64,000 bases of DNA, taken from Ophiodon elongatus. Taxonomy: Eukaryota > Chordata > Actinopteri > Perciformes > Hexagrammidae. The DNA lies in the NCBI GenBank assembly GCA_016806645.1, contig JACSYO010001601.1, forward strand, positions 406,232 through 470,231, written 5' to 3'. The first letter of the stretch is position 1, and each line of letters opens with the position of its first letter. The translations under genes were made by a program, and so were the position numbers. The notes below the pieces were generated by a model. That model saw nothing but the letters and a program-made list of their open reading frames with translations, was not told the origin of the DNA and did not search any database. Positions 46,295 to 56,699 of this stretch are shown here, piece by piece.

Positions 46295-47539
46295 CGCTTC
46301 AGTCATCTTGACTTGTAAAATGTCTTTACCCTGACCGGTAGCTCCGTGTCTCTGCGTCCCCCTCGCTCAGAGACACCTTAGCTTTGTTTGGGACTGTGGC
46401 TCAGTGCTCCTAATGCCTCGTTTAGGTCAGAGTATGTCATGCATGTAGCTGTGTGTGTGTGTGACAGTTGTAATGAAGTTCACATTAACATTTTTGTGGA
46501 CAATAAGCCACACAATGGTTGTGTTTTCATTTCGGTTCGGACTATTTTCTTCCAACTTCTCAGGGAACATATGTGGATATTTTGAACTCGGACACAGTTT
46601 TAAAAACAGAAATCTTTCTGAAACACATATGAGCTATTAAAGTCCAGGTGTTTGTAAAATAATTCAAATGAATGAATGTATCATTGAGGTGAATAAGTGT
46701 CACATGCATTTTTAAAGAGGTTACTTCCCCAAACAAAATAGGAGAGAAGAGTAAATCATGTCTACGTGTGTTGACTCAACTGAGATTACTTTAAATAAGA
46801 AAAATTGATCGACAGGAGAACAAATACTTAACCAACCAGTAGAATGAAAACTACTATAGTCAAACCAAGTTATGACGAATGCAAATGCTTTAAGAAAAAG
46901 GTCATGAATTAATCTCGTTCCTCTTGACCCAAAACCCTGACTCACTTAAGTGCCTCCATCTTTGTGGCGATGAACTGTACTTTGCAAACAAAGCTGTGTG
47001 ACAGCTGCTTGTTAGGGGAAAGTGTGTTTAAATGGGTGAAGCCCATCAAGAACCTAATGGCTAGACCACAGAGTAGAAACAAGCAGGGAGCGCAGCATGA
47101 ATAAAATATAGACATTCACTCTGCATGGCTTCTGCCTCCTCTGGCTCTGTGTTTGTGTTTGTGTGCATGCATGTGTGTCCAAACGCACCTCCGTTAAATA
47201 CATGAGATGTAGGTCAAAGCGTGGAAGATGCCAGACACACTGTTGTTCCTCTGCTGTTAACACAGACCGGCACACCAGACATACTCGTCTGCAGCCAGAT
47301 GCTCAGCCAGACGGAGCGTTTTAAAAGAGAGAGGAGTTGTCATCTCACTCCATCCAGCTGAAGGCTCACAGATCAAGTCTGCCATCCTCTTTCTACTCTG
47401 CATGCACCATAGAAGAAGTAACACACACATTAGAACTATCTATGCCATTATCGATTCTGGGAGGAACTAACCCGTTCTTACTCCCAACTCCTCAAACAAC
47501 CCTATATATATCTATCTATATATAGATATATATACAAAG
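46295..47539. other. gene-free intergenic DNA
   Basis: No recognisable gene. A palindromic (TATATATCTA)-type run lies at about 47503-47535, just before the LINE remnant. Confidence 0.45.
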
Positions 47540-48767
47540 ATGCCTTTCTCACCAGGAAAAGGCTGGAAGCACTGTGAGAGTCATGTTTTTCGACTTCTCC
47601 AGTGCCTTCAACACCATCCAGCCTTTGCTCCTGAGGGACAAGCTGGAGCAGACCTGGGTGGACCACCACCTCACTGCATGGATCTTAGACTACCTCACCA
47701 ACCGTCCACAGTATGTGTGTGTGCGGGAGTGTGAGTCAGACCCGGTGTCCTGCAGCACAGGGGCCCCACAAGGAACCGTTCTGGCTCCATTCCCGTTCAC
47801 CATATACACCTCGGACTTCAAACACAACTCTGCTAACTGCCACCTGAAAAAGTTCTCTGACTCTGCAATTGTCGGCCTCATCTCTGCCGGTGATCACAGG
47901 GAATACAGAGAACTGAACCAGGACTTCATAGGATGGTGCCAACGGAACCGCCTCCAGATAAACTGGTAAAACCAAAGAGCTGGTGGTGGACTTCCGCCGG
48001 GGTATACACCATCCTCCTCCGGAACCAGTGAACATCCAGGGAATGGACATTGAGATGGTGAGATCTCATAAGTACCTGGGTGTTCACTTGAACAATAAAC
48101 TGGACTGGACAGACCACACACATGCACTTTATAAAAAAGAGACAGAGCAGACTATCTGCTGAGGAGACTGAGGTCTTTTGGACCCTCTTTTGGTCTTTTT
48201 GACTCTGTGGTGGCATCAGCCATCTTCTATGGAGTGGTCTGCTGGAGCAGTAGCATCTCTGCACCTGACAGGAAGAGACTGAACAAGCTCATAAAGAAGG
48301 CCAGCAGTGTGCTGGGTGTCCTCTGGACACGGTGGAGGTGGTGGGAGACAGGAGGATGATGGCTAAGCTATCATCCCTAATGGACAACACCTCCCACCCC
48401 ATGCAGGACACTCTGACAGCTCTGTGCAGCTCCTTCAGCCACCGGCTGCTTCACCCCTAGTGTGAAGGAGAGGTACTGCAGGTCTTTCCTTCCTGCTGTT
48501 GTTGTACTGCACAACCAGCTGAGCTCCAGTAGACCACAAAAACACTTAAAAAAACACTTAAGCTACTCAATGTTTACACTGACCTGTGCAACATAAATAC
48601 ACCAGCAATAAGCTATTATACTCTGCTTGTAAATATCACATCTCAGCTACTGTAGATTATTACTGTTTTACTACTGTGTTTTATTGCTTATTTATAATAC
48701 TTGTTTTTGATTTTACTATGTCTGCACTTTACCCTATGCTGCTGTAATCCATGTCCCTAATAAAGGA

Positions 48768-48770
<3 letters not shown>
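47540..48770 (+). pseudogene. Rex1/CR1-like LINE remnant (RT and C-terminus)
   Basis: The RT reads VMFFDFSSAFNTIQPLLLRD, LTAWILDYLTNRPQYV, STGAPQGTVLAPFPFTIYTS, HLKKFSDSAIVGLISAGDH and DFIGWCQRNRLQIN, then after frameshifts RLRSFGPSFGLFDSVVASAI and LNKLIKKASSVLG. Family members normally have 'FSDDSAIVG' at the catalytic site. Here one Asp codon is gone (FSDSAIVG), so even the motif is damaged. Stops and frame changes occur from 47967 on. The 3' end runs into AATAAAGGATT and a (TC)n run. The clade name is tentative. Confidence 0.75.
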
Positions 48771-48825
<55 letters not shown>

Positions 48826-48830
48826 CTATC

Positions 48831-48862
<32 letters not shown>

Positions 48863-48888
48863 TATATATATAGATCTATATATATATG
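48771..48888. repeat. (TC)n then (TA)n microsatellites
   Basis: A pure TC run at 48771-48807 is followed by TA-rich repeats with TATCTA interruptions to 48888. Confidence 0.95.
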
Positions 48889-48918
48889 AAGTCTCTCTCT
48901 GTGATGCTGACTGGGGTG

Positions 48919-48976
48919 GAGGAGGGTCACATCTGATTGTGCTGTCATTGCAGCACAATCAGATGCGACCCTCCTC
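48919..48976. repeat. perfect-type hairpin: 26-bp arms, 6-nt loop
   Basis: The arms are 48919-48944 and 48951-48976, complementary at 25 of 26 positions, with loop TCATTG. The arm core is CATCTGATTGTGCTG. The hairpin is bounded by TC/TA microsatellite on both sides. Confidence 0.95.
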
Positions 48977-51398
48977 TCTCTCTATAAATATATATATGGT
49001 CCAGTCAAAGCCAATAAAAAAGCCACTTGTGACGGGAGACCAGGGGCCAGTTAACAAACAAACATGACACTGTCGGGGGCCTGGGGCATCCTCTGGCATT
49101 TTTTTTAATAAACAAGCTCTATTACTCTTTTTTGAAGTTTTTTTATGAACTCTGGCACCTTATTAAATATACAAAATAAAAGATTCCCATTGTGAATCAA
49201 TTTTCTTTTCATTGTGAGTTAAAAGTGGCCCCTCTATCTTTCCCGCTGGCATTAAGCTACAGCGTGGGAGAGTAGCGATCCGTAAGCACTGCTGGCTTGG
49301 GGGTCACTTCAACATTTTAATGACTTGTGAGCAAGGCTGGAAAAAAGAACAAAATCTTCTACCAAGTTAAATCAAAGTTGAATGTGTAAAATCCACTGAG
49401 ATGAAGTTATGGCGATGAAGATAATATTTACATGAGTAACAGAACAGTGAGAGACGAAGTAGCCATCTCCAGCTCGCTGCAGCCAGCTGGAACCAACACA
49501 AACTTTAAGCTGCTATATGGATACACATGAGCTTTTAATATATTCCTACATGTTTATACAGATTTGATGCAGGTGGTTCTCTTCACTCCACAATCTGTGC
49601 TGGATTATCTTAAAATGTATTATGATAAAATACTTTTATCAAAAATAATTAAAGGAATCTACTGATTAGAAAATCTTCATGAAGCAGATGTACACGTAAC
49701 GCTTAACAATGACAGTAGGGTGAGTTCTTTATTTCTCCCTTTCTTTTGGAAACTCTTTGACCAGGGGACGCACAATGTGAACTCCATGTGTTGTGCATTT
49801 GGCTAAAAACACTCGTCAGCTCTTTCTGCAGTGCTAAGATTGCTTCCTAATAATATGGTTTATGGGACCAGTTTCTGTGGCCTGTGTTGGATGTTTCCAT
49901 TTGAAACGTATCATTAGAGCCTGCTCTCTCCACATTTACTATCTTGCAGCAAAGCATGTGTCAGTGTTTCCAACAGGACCACATGGCATGAGGCTGCACT
50001 TCAGCTCAGGGAAGGAGGTGGGGGAGGGGAGGAAGAAGCAGAGAGTAGTGAGCACTACTTTACTTATATATTCAGTGTATTGTTTAAGGATATACCCAAA
50101 TGGATTTTGAAGGTCAATAGAGACCATATTACAGTATTGAGACCAAGAGTCCTGTGCTCATTGAGAATCCATTTACACCACCATAGGACATGCAACCACC
50201 AGCTCCTGGACACCAGAAAAGGGTCGTTTTACAATAACTTTCACAATGTTTCTTTGTGAAACTTTTAAAGCCCACGTTCTTTCATCACAGAACAAAATAA
50301 AACTGATGGATGATCCATTGTTGCTCTTATATACCAGACCTGAGTAGTGTACGACGTAACAAGACACAGTCAGGCTTTCTTTGTGTTAGCTGGCTCAACA
50401 AAACCCCAAGCCCCAGTGAGAGACACAGGGTCACAACGGCTTCTTGTGCCCTTTTATTTCTAACAGGACCGCTGCTCATTCTATAGCTTGATGCAGTAGA
50501 TTTAAACGTTATACTTTAGAACTGCATGTCGGTCTGATTTAGTCAAAAGCCAATGATTTCCACGTATCTCTCTTCATGGGACAGTTTTAAAGTGAAATTA
50601 ATGTCATTGATTGACTATAATCTGTGTCAAAGACCTTAATGTGGTCTAATTACATAGTAAACTATTAATCCAGTAAACTGTTGATATGAGCTACTTTTTA
50701 GACGATGGCCAGAGAACAACCATGTCCAATCAATAGGTGAGGACTGGCGATGGATCCAGGTTGGTGACATTGAGACCTCTGGCTTTAGGTTCAACATGCC
50801 TGGCTAACATACTAATTTAGCTTCGAAGTTCACCCCTCTGGTGTTTGTGTCTGTTCATCGTTGTGTGTTGAGTCAAAAGCCAGCTGGTAATACTAGTCCA
50901 GTTAGTGTGTAATTACAGCAGAAACAATTAGTCCATCAATCAATGAACCCATCCACAGAAAAAACAAAACAAGAAAGATAAACTAGTTTGATCATATTTC
51001 AACCAGAAATGCCAAACCTTCCCATCGGCCACTTTTAGGATGCACTGCTCTTTCCTGCCTTATGCTGCTCTTAACTAAATAGTTGGAGGTCTTGGACTCA
51101 ATAAGCAATTTGACATCACCTTGTGCTTGACAAAATTATGATGGACTTTTTACACAATTTTCTGATATTTTAAAGAAAAGTAGTAAATCAATTAATGGGA
51201 ACGAAATACCATTACCATTTTAGTTTTTTATTTTATTTTATTGGTGCATAATACCAATCAACTTTACCTCAAAAGACAGCCTTTGTCTGGTTTTCAATAG
51301 GTCTGGCCACAATTATTTGTTTTCTGAAATGTAGCTCTCTTTAAGATGTTTCACTTAAGCTAAATTTCTAAAAGATAATGAAAGTTTAATGTTGCTTT
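48977..51398. other. gene-free DNA downstream of mex3b
   Basis: No coding sequence was supported. The block 49140-49330 is unlike the surrounding repeats, is of mixed composition and could be a conserved non-coding element. This is a guess from composition only. Confidence 0.4.
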
Positions 51399-51420
51399 AA
51401 AAAAAAAAAAAAAAAAAAAA
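51399..51420. repeat. A22 homopolymer
   Basis: Twenty-two consecutive A residues follow TTGCTTT; no retroelement body is recognisable upstream. Confidence 0.95.
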
Positions 51421-51719
51421 TGCATTCATTGTTTAGTCTGTAGAATAAAGTGACTGAAAAAAGCTCATCACAAATTCCCAGGGCCTAACGTCCACAACCC
51501 AAAGCCATCAGTTCCCAGGAGAAGCACATGCTGCATGAGAGCAGGTCACAGTGCACCGGGCCGAGCAGCCTCCGCTCAGTAATCCGTGTCATAATCCTGC
51601 CGCTCCACGCTGCCATCAGGCAGCGGGGAGGAAAATGTGGAGAAAAGGATGAGACTTGAACAATGCTCAGCTCCGTCTGCTCTCGGTACCAGCAGAACAA
51701 ATCACACCAGGAGCCACAC

Positions 51720-53013
51720 CACGTCAATGGACCATTTTTATTGGACTTATATAGAAATACTTAAAAAAAACATGAAGTAGCACCATTACTTAAGTTTGAC
51801 TTTTTATCATGTATAACTTTAAATGTCAGAAAAATAAAACTCTTGATACATTTTCAAATCTTGTCTCAGCAAATATAATATTAGTATTTGACCATGAGGT
51901 TAAAGGCCCTTTATCATAAAATAAAATATACTTTGTTCTTAAACTTTGCTCAATAAAGTACATTTACGCTCAAGTAACTTCACCTACATATACATAAACA
52001 AGTGGTAAACAAATGTATTAAAATAGAAATACTAAAACTATAGTGGTGCAACAGAAGCCTGTAATTCCCACTGGAATCTAATTCATACAAATTTTAGAAA
52101 GCATAAACGGTTTCTTTGTGTTCAACTTACTAAGTTTTGTACATTTCAATGTTTCATAATAATATAGAATAAAATATGCTTTATATTACTGAATAAAAAA
52201 TATGCTGGGTGAAGCAGATTTAAAAGACATTTTTTGCTGAACCTATAAAAACTCCTTCCCAACAGAATACTGTCAGATGCAATACACATTTTGTGGACTG
52301 GGATTTGCTCCAACAGCCATGTGATATCAAAATAATACAGTGATCAATGCCATAAGTCCATACTAAAAAATAAACAATATTTCAACCCAGCTACAAAAAG
52401 TTCACTGAACTTAAATTAAAAAATATCTGTAAACATCTTTGCAATAAGAAATATAATCTTTCAAGTCAAAAAAGAATAAAATACTTCATTCTGTATTAAT
52501 GTCATTTAAAACGTTGAACTCGTGGAAATGATTCTATACATATATATGTAGGATATGTTGCTCTTCCTAGCGTGGCTTCTGACCTGGAGCTGCAGTATCT
52601 TTGGGTGGAGGCCCTCCATGTTCCCCAGACATTGCCTCCACTCTCACTACATTCGATCGGCAAAAGTGGAGGGCCCCACCAGCTGACCGTGTACAGTCTG
52701 ACCCTCGTCCCCCCGTCCAGACCCCACTGGGCCTCCTCACGTCATAAATATAGGGTACTATTTACTAGAACTATTGATTACAATGCTGTAATATTTAAAA
52801 CATGCACTAAGATGTTGAAAATATTTCCCAAAGCTACAGTATATTAACAACCACTACGGTGCCCAAGAGGGTGTGTCTGTCCCTTTTTCTGGATACTGCA
52901 GCCTCTTACATACACATGTATATCTATGTACACTTTCCAAACTCGTGATTGGCTGATCTCATTAAAGCAGTTTGAGGAGTCTATTTGTTGCTATCGTCAA
53001 AGAGTTACACTTC
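51720..53013 (-). other. mex3b: mex3b 3' UTR (inferred extent)
   Basis: About 1.3 kb of AT-rich, repeat-free sequence follows the stop codon. A minus-strand AATAAA at 51737-51742 is the likely distal polyadenylation signal, with the mRNA end near 51720. Vertebrate MEX3B is known for an unusually long conserved 3' UTR, which fits. Motifs seen on the mRNA strand are a Pumilio-type TGTACATA (52925-52932) and a stem with arms at 52667-52680 and 52604-52618 (14 bp, one bulge). The 3' end is inferred from the signal, not from transcripts. Confidence 0.7.
51737..51742 (-). terminator. mex3b: polyadenylation signal AATAAA for mex3b
   Basis: The plus strand reads TTTATT. It is the last canonical signal before clearly different sequence, about 1.27 kb after the stop codon. 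Other AATAAA words occur within the UTR (e.g. near 51950 and 52360-52400), so alternative polyadenylation is possible. Confidence 0.5.
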
Positions 53014-54395
53014 TTATGAAAATATACGTATAGCCTGAGTGACGCCGGTGTGGCAGACAGGGCATCGGGGTTCGCTCCTCTCACAGATACGATTAGCACA
53101 TTCCATACAGAAGAGGTTGTGCCCACAGGGGACCAGGGCCGCGATGACCTCACTCTCGAAGCACACCGAACAGTCGCGGCTGTCTTTTCGGCTGGTGCCG
53201 GAGGAGGTGGAGGAGGAGGAGGAGGAGGAGGAGGACGATGACGAGGCGGACGAGTCGCACGGAACCCCGGGGAGGTGAGGGCCCGGCAGGGAGGCCATGG
53301 GGCTGGAATACGCAGGGAAACTCAGGGCGCCTCCGCCGGGGTCACTGCGCACCCTGCGGGCTAACGGGTGCTCACTGGGGACTCCGGGGAGGCTGTGGAG
53401 GGGAGGCGACAGTCTGGGCTGAGGGGTGCAACCATTAACCCTTCTCTGACTCATCACTACTCCATTGGCATTAGTGGAGGTGGGGGAGCTGCATCCGGTG
53501 GAGGAGGGGGTCATGCCACTATCGTACTGGGACCACAGGAGGCCCGGCGGGGTTGACGCTGTGTCAAACCCTGGCGAGGAGTCAAAAGTCAGATCAGTGC
53601 AGTCAGGCGAGATCCCCTCACTTCCGTAAACCAACCCATTGCCGTTGGTGTTGACATTGATGTTGTTGTTATTATTATTGCCGTTGTTGTTGTTGGTGGT
53701 GTAGCTGAGTGCAGGGCTGGGGGGGCTGTAGTCGGCCATACGCGAGCTGTTGTTACCAAAGTAGGAGTCTGTGGAGGCGCTGCCCAGGGAGGAAGACGAG
53801 TCGTTGCGGTAGTTGGAGAAGGGTTTACGCACTGAGGTGGGGGTCATCCCGGCGCTGGGCTTAGACCACAGGGTGGCGTGTCCGTGCAGGTCAAAACCCA
53901 CATCAGTCCCGTTGGCGTGGAAGTCATTTTCATCCTGAAGCTCAATAAGACCCCCTGTCCTCATGGCGATGTGGGCTTCGATCTCTTCCCGTGCTCGGTC
54001 CACGTTCTCCGGCATCCCCGTCACCTCGAACACGGGCTCCTTGTCCCGGCTGGGCGTCACGATGTAGGTGTGGGTCTGCTGCTGGATGCGCTTAATGGTG
54101 GCACCCTTGGGGCCTACAACCAGCCCCACCACACGGTAAGGCACCCGCACCTGGATGGTGGTCTGTCCGGGCAGGTTCGGGGGTCCGGGGGCAGGGGTGC
54201 CGCTCCCGTTCAGGCTGGTGTTTTTGTTCCTGGAGGCTCGGATCATGGAGAAGTGCTCAGCAGCAGAGATGATCTCCCTCCTGGCCATGGCCACGTCCTC
54301 TCTCCTGCCCGTCACCACGAAAACAGGCTCCTCGCCTCGAACCGGGGTCTTGATGTAGGTGTTGGTCTTTGCTCGGAGGGCTTTGATCTTGCAAC
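53014..54395 (-). CDS. mex3b: Mex-3B RNA-binding protein, coding exon 2
   Basis: This exon joins exon 1 (55899-56118) to give about 533 residues; human MEX3B is slightly longer. The acceptor is CTTCAG before 54395, and the split glycine codon (G|GT) completes the GRQG loop of KH1. Exon 2 encodes the rest of KH1 (CKIKALRAKTNTYIK) and KH2 (residues ~154-217, GPKG loop at 168-171, RVPYRVVGLVVGPKGATIKR). A low-complexity middle follows, with Asn runs near 310-325 and a Ser run at ~455-474. A C-terminal C3HC4 RING starts at ~482 (CSVCFESEV, CGHNLFCMECANRIC, CPVC) and the protein ends QAIRIFS with TAA at 53014-53016. The KH domains bind 3' UTR elements of target mRNAs; the RING gives E3 ligase activity. 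MEX-3 proteins act in cytoplasmic post-transcriptional control. B rather than A, C or D is chosen from the N-terminal MPSSLFAD and overall match. Confidence 0.96.
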
Positions 54396-55406
54396 CTGAA
54401 GCGTGGAGACAAAAAGGCGAGAATGAGGACAGGTTAACAACAACAGCTCCAAATATGTCACGTGTTAAACCACGACTTATGGACTCTTCAAAACAGCAGC
54501 TGGATGATTATTATTGTTTCAGGGGAAACCTCCCTTTTGAAGAACAAATTCAAACCACATGCTGCACCACCACAAACATACAGTGGGACAAAAATAAGTC
54601 TTTGGGAGTTATTGTCAGAAAGCTCATTTCTGGTTCGCTTGCTACAATATAGTCAGCATCTACAACAACCGTACTTCATACTCGTAGCATTAGGGAAAGA
54701 AGAGCCGGGCATTGGTGCATGAAGTTGCATTTCAATACCCTCAAGTGCACACACACACACTTCTTCATGATCAAAATGGGGCTGGCTGAGGAAACAGCCT
54801 CACCAGAATGACATAAATGGCAGAGCAAAGCCAGCTGAGTGGGACAGGGTGACGTAACCAGGGATGAAGAGGAGGGTAAACTCAAGTCTATAGAGCCAAT
54901 TGAAATCCTTGGCATGCATTGCTTATGAGTTAGTATCATACTGATGTAGGTTAAATGAGGACAGGGTCTCTGCTTTAAATAATCCCAGAGGTCACGGTTA
55001 ATCCACCACTTCATTTCCACCCTATTTACCTGATATAACCCGACAAAGGGAGAGGCTTATCTGATGGAAACAGACCCGCTCCACCAACGCTGGAGCGCTT
55101 TACAGGAGGGAGGGAGCTTCTGTGTGTCTGGGAGCAGCAGCAGTGTTGCAGAGGGAAGAGATTCCGCATATGTAACCAAGCACCAGTGCCGCCCTGCAGC
55201 CGGATCACGGTCAGCCCGTCTGTGCAGCTATGGGCGGCCAGGGAAGACCGCGGTCCTCGTGTGATCCCGTTCAGCTCCTTCTCATAATACAAAGCCGGCC
55301 ATCGATCTGCAAGCCGTTGATGAACAAAGAAGGACCCATCTGGGGTGACTGACATATAGTCCTCTTTCCTCAAGCCTAAACTCCATCCACGCTGAATGTC
55401 ACGTGT

Positions 55407-55407
<1 letters not shown>

Positions 55408-55478
<71 letters not shown>
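55408..55478. repeat. (CA)n microsatellite in the mex3b intron
   Basis: Uninterrupted dinucleotide run of 71 bp. Confidence 0.97.
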
Positions 55479-55483
<5 letters not shown>

Positions 55484-55694
55484 ACTTCAATGCAACTTTC
55501 CCCCGTGGTCTGCTGATTTATAGCGGGGGACAGCGTGTGACCAACCGGCCACACACTCACTCAAGTCGGCGTTTCACTGAACCGTTTACTAACCGCCGGG
55601 ACCTCCACATCCAGACTCCGAATATTCAAATCAGTTCAAGTGCTCATGCAGATAAGCGGGACAGTGGTCCAGGGGGTACCGGCCTCCTGGTCCT

Positions 55695-55822
55695 CCCACA
55701 CAGGACCAGGACTCAGGACCAGGACCAGGACTCAGGATCAGGACTCAGGACTCAGGACCCAGGACTCAGAACCCAGGACTCAGGACTCAGGACTCAGAAC
55801 CCAGGACCAGGACTCAGGACGT
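55695..55822. repeat. minisatellite of CAGGACT / CAGGAC units in the mex3b intron
   Basis: About eighteen 6-7 bp units (ACCAGG, ACTCAGG, ACCCAGG, ACTCAGA) alternate in higher-order blocks. On the transcribed strand it is C/T-rich. Confidence 0.92.
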
Positions 55823-55898
55823 GCTCATACCTGAGAAGTTTGATTGTGCTGTTGTGCTGCAAAACATGTGAAATACAGAGAGGAGCGGAGAAACACAC

Positions 55899-56118
55899 CC
55901 TGTCTGCCCACGATCTCAGCCACATGCTCGGAGCTGGGAACCGGCACGCATTCGGTCATGTTGACGCTCTTCTTCCGGGGCTCCTGGTTGTCGTACAGGG
56001 GGTTCTCGTCGTTGTCCAAGCCGAGCAGGGAGAGCTGGTCCAGGGCGATCTGCAGGGCTCTCTGCTCGTCCAGTGCGTCTCCCTGGACGCTGCTGTCAGC
56101 AAACAGCGAGCTGGGCAT
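55899..56118 (-). CDS. mex3b: Mex-3B RNA-binding protein, coding exon 1
   Basis: Seventy-three codons plus one base run from ATG at 56118 to the donor at 55898. The peptide starts MPSSLFADSS, includes the conserved acidic segment ALQIALDQLSLLGLD and RKKSVNMTECVPVPSSEHV, and stops in the KH1 loop GRQ(G). A longer upstream frame is open, but this ATG is chosen because the MPSSLFAD start is that of vertebrate MEX3B and the upstream residues are low-complexity Pro/Ser. The Gly/Ser-rich insert seen near the N-terminus of human MEX3B is absent here (VQGDALDEQ instead), which explains part of the shorter length. Together with exon 2 it makes one intact reading frame; no lesion was seen. Confidence 0.95.
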
Positions 56119-56460
56119 CTTTGCGGCTCCGCGGCGTTGCGGGATCGGATGAAAGGCAAAAGGAAGGAGGGTGAAGAAGGAGTGACCGGGGGAGAGCGGG
56201 GGGGAGCGGGGGGGGAGCGGGAAGGAGGAGGGGAGCGGCACCGGACCCGGTCTTCAGAGACGACTGGTCAGCGCAAATAAAAGAGCGCGGCCGACGGGAC
56301 AGAACAACAGAGCCAGCAGCAGCTACATAAAACTTCCAGCCCCTCCGTTTCTCGGTAGAAGTGGTGGTCCCGGTCCGAGCCGAGCCGAACCGAGCCGAGC
56401 CGGGCTGTGCTGCTGCACGGAGACAGGGTTAATCCACAGTACTGATATTCCGTCCTGACA
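56119..56460 (-). other. mex3b: mex3b 5' UTR, GC-rich (inferred)
   Basis: A CpG-rich leader has a purine/GC stretch (GGGGGGAGCGGG-type) at 56180-56235 and a (CGAGC)n block at about 56374-56402. No TATA box is seen at a plausible distance. The transcription start is not determinable here. Confidence 0.55.
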
Positions 56461-56539
56461 AAGGGCCCCTCCCGGCTGGCTTCCCTCAGCTCCTCTGTTG
56501 CTTCTGTCTGAGTCCTTTGCAGAGCCAGACAGAGAGATG

Positions 56540-56640
56540 TGCGGGTGACGTCACCGCCTGGGCAGGGACGATGCGGTGCTGCGAGGTCATTTGCATATCC
56601 ACTAGCTGATTGGCTGGGCGGGCGACGAGTGGGCGTGTTG
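56540..56640 (-). promoter_or_regulatory. mex3b: mex3b proximal promoter: CRE, octamer, CCAAT and GC box
   Basis: Moving away from the gene: a full CRE inside a 12-bp palindrome GGTGACGTCACC (56544-56555), an octamer ATTTGCAT (56589-56596), ATTGG, i.e. inverted CCAAT (56609-56613), and GGGCGGG (56616-56622). The spacing and GC context suit a CpG-island, TATA-less promoter. Use of the sites is inferred. Confidence 0.55.
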
Positions 56641-56699
56641 GCTCCAAAGGAACGCCCGCTTCTTTGTTGTCAGCCTCTCTTTGTCTCTGGTTCTCATGT

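Larger units (their letters stand above)
54396..55898 (-). other. mex3b: mex3b intron
   Basis: The intron is 1503 bp, with donor GTGTGTTT (from 55898 downwards) and acceptor TTCAG (ending 54396), placed inside the KH1 GxxG loop codon. It contains a 71-bp (CA)n run at 55408-55478 and a CAGGACT-type minisatellite at about 55695-55822, only ~75 bp from the donor. No other gene is recognised in it. Confidence 0.92.

Noticed and set aside
53878..54399. Plus-strand open frame of 173 codons over the mex3b KH region
   Set aside because: It is the antisense shadow of mex3b exon 2; the minus-strand frame has the KH domains and conserved ends.
55396..56280. Plus-strand open frame of 294 codons over mex3b exon 1 and its minisatellite
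   Set aside because: It consists of His-Thr repeats from (CA)n, a low-complexity minisatellite and antisense of exon 1.
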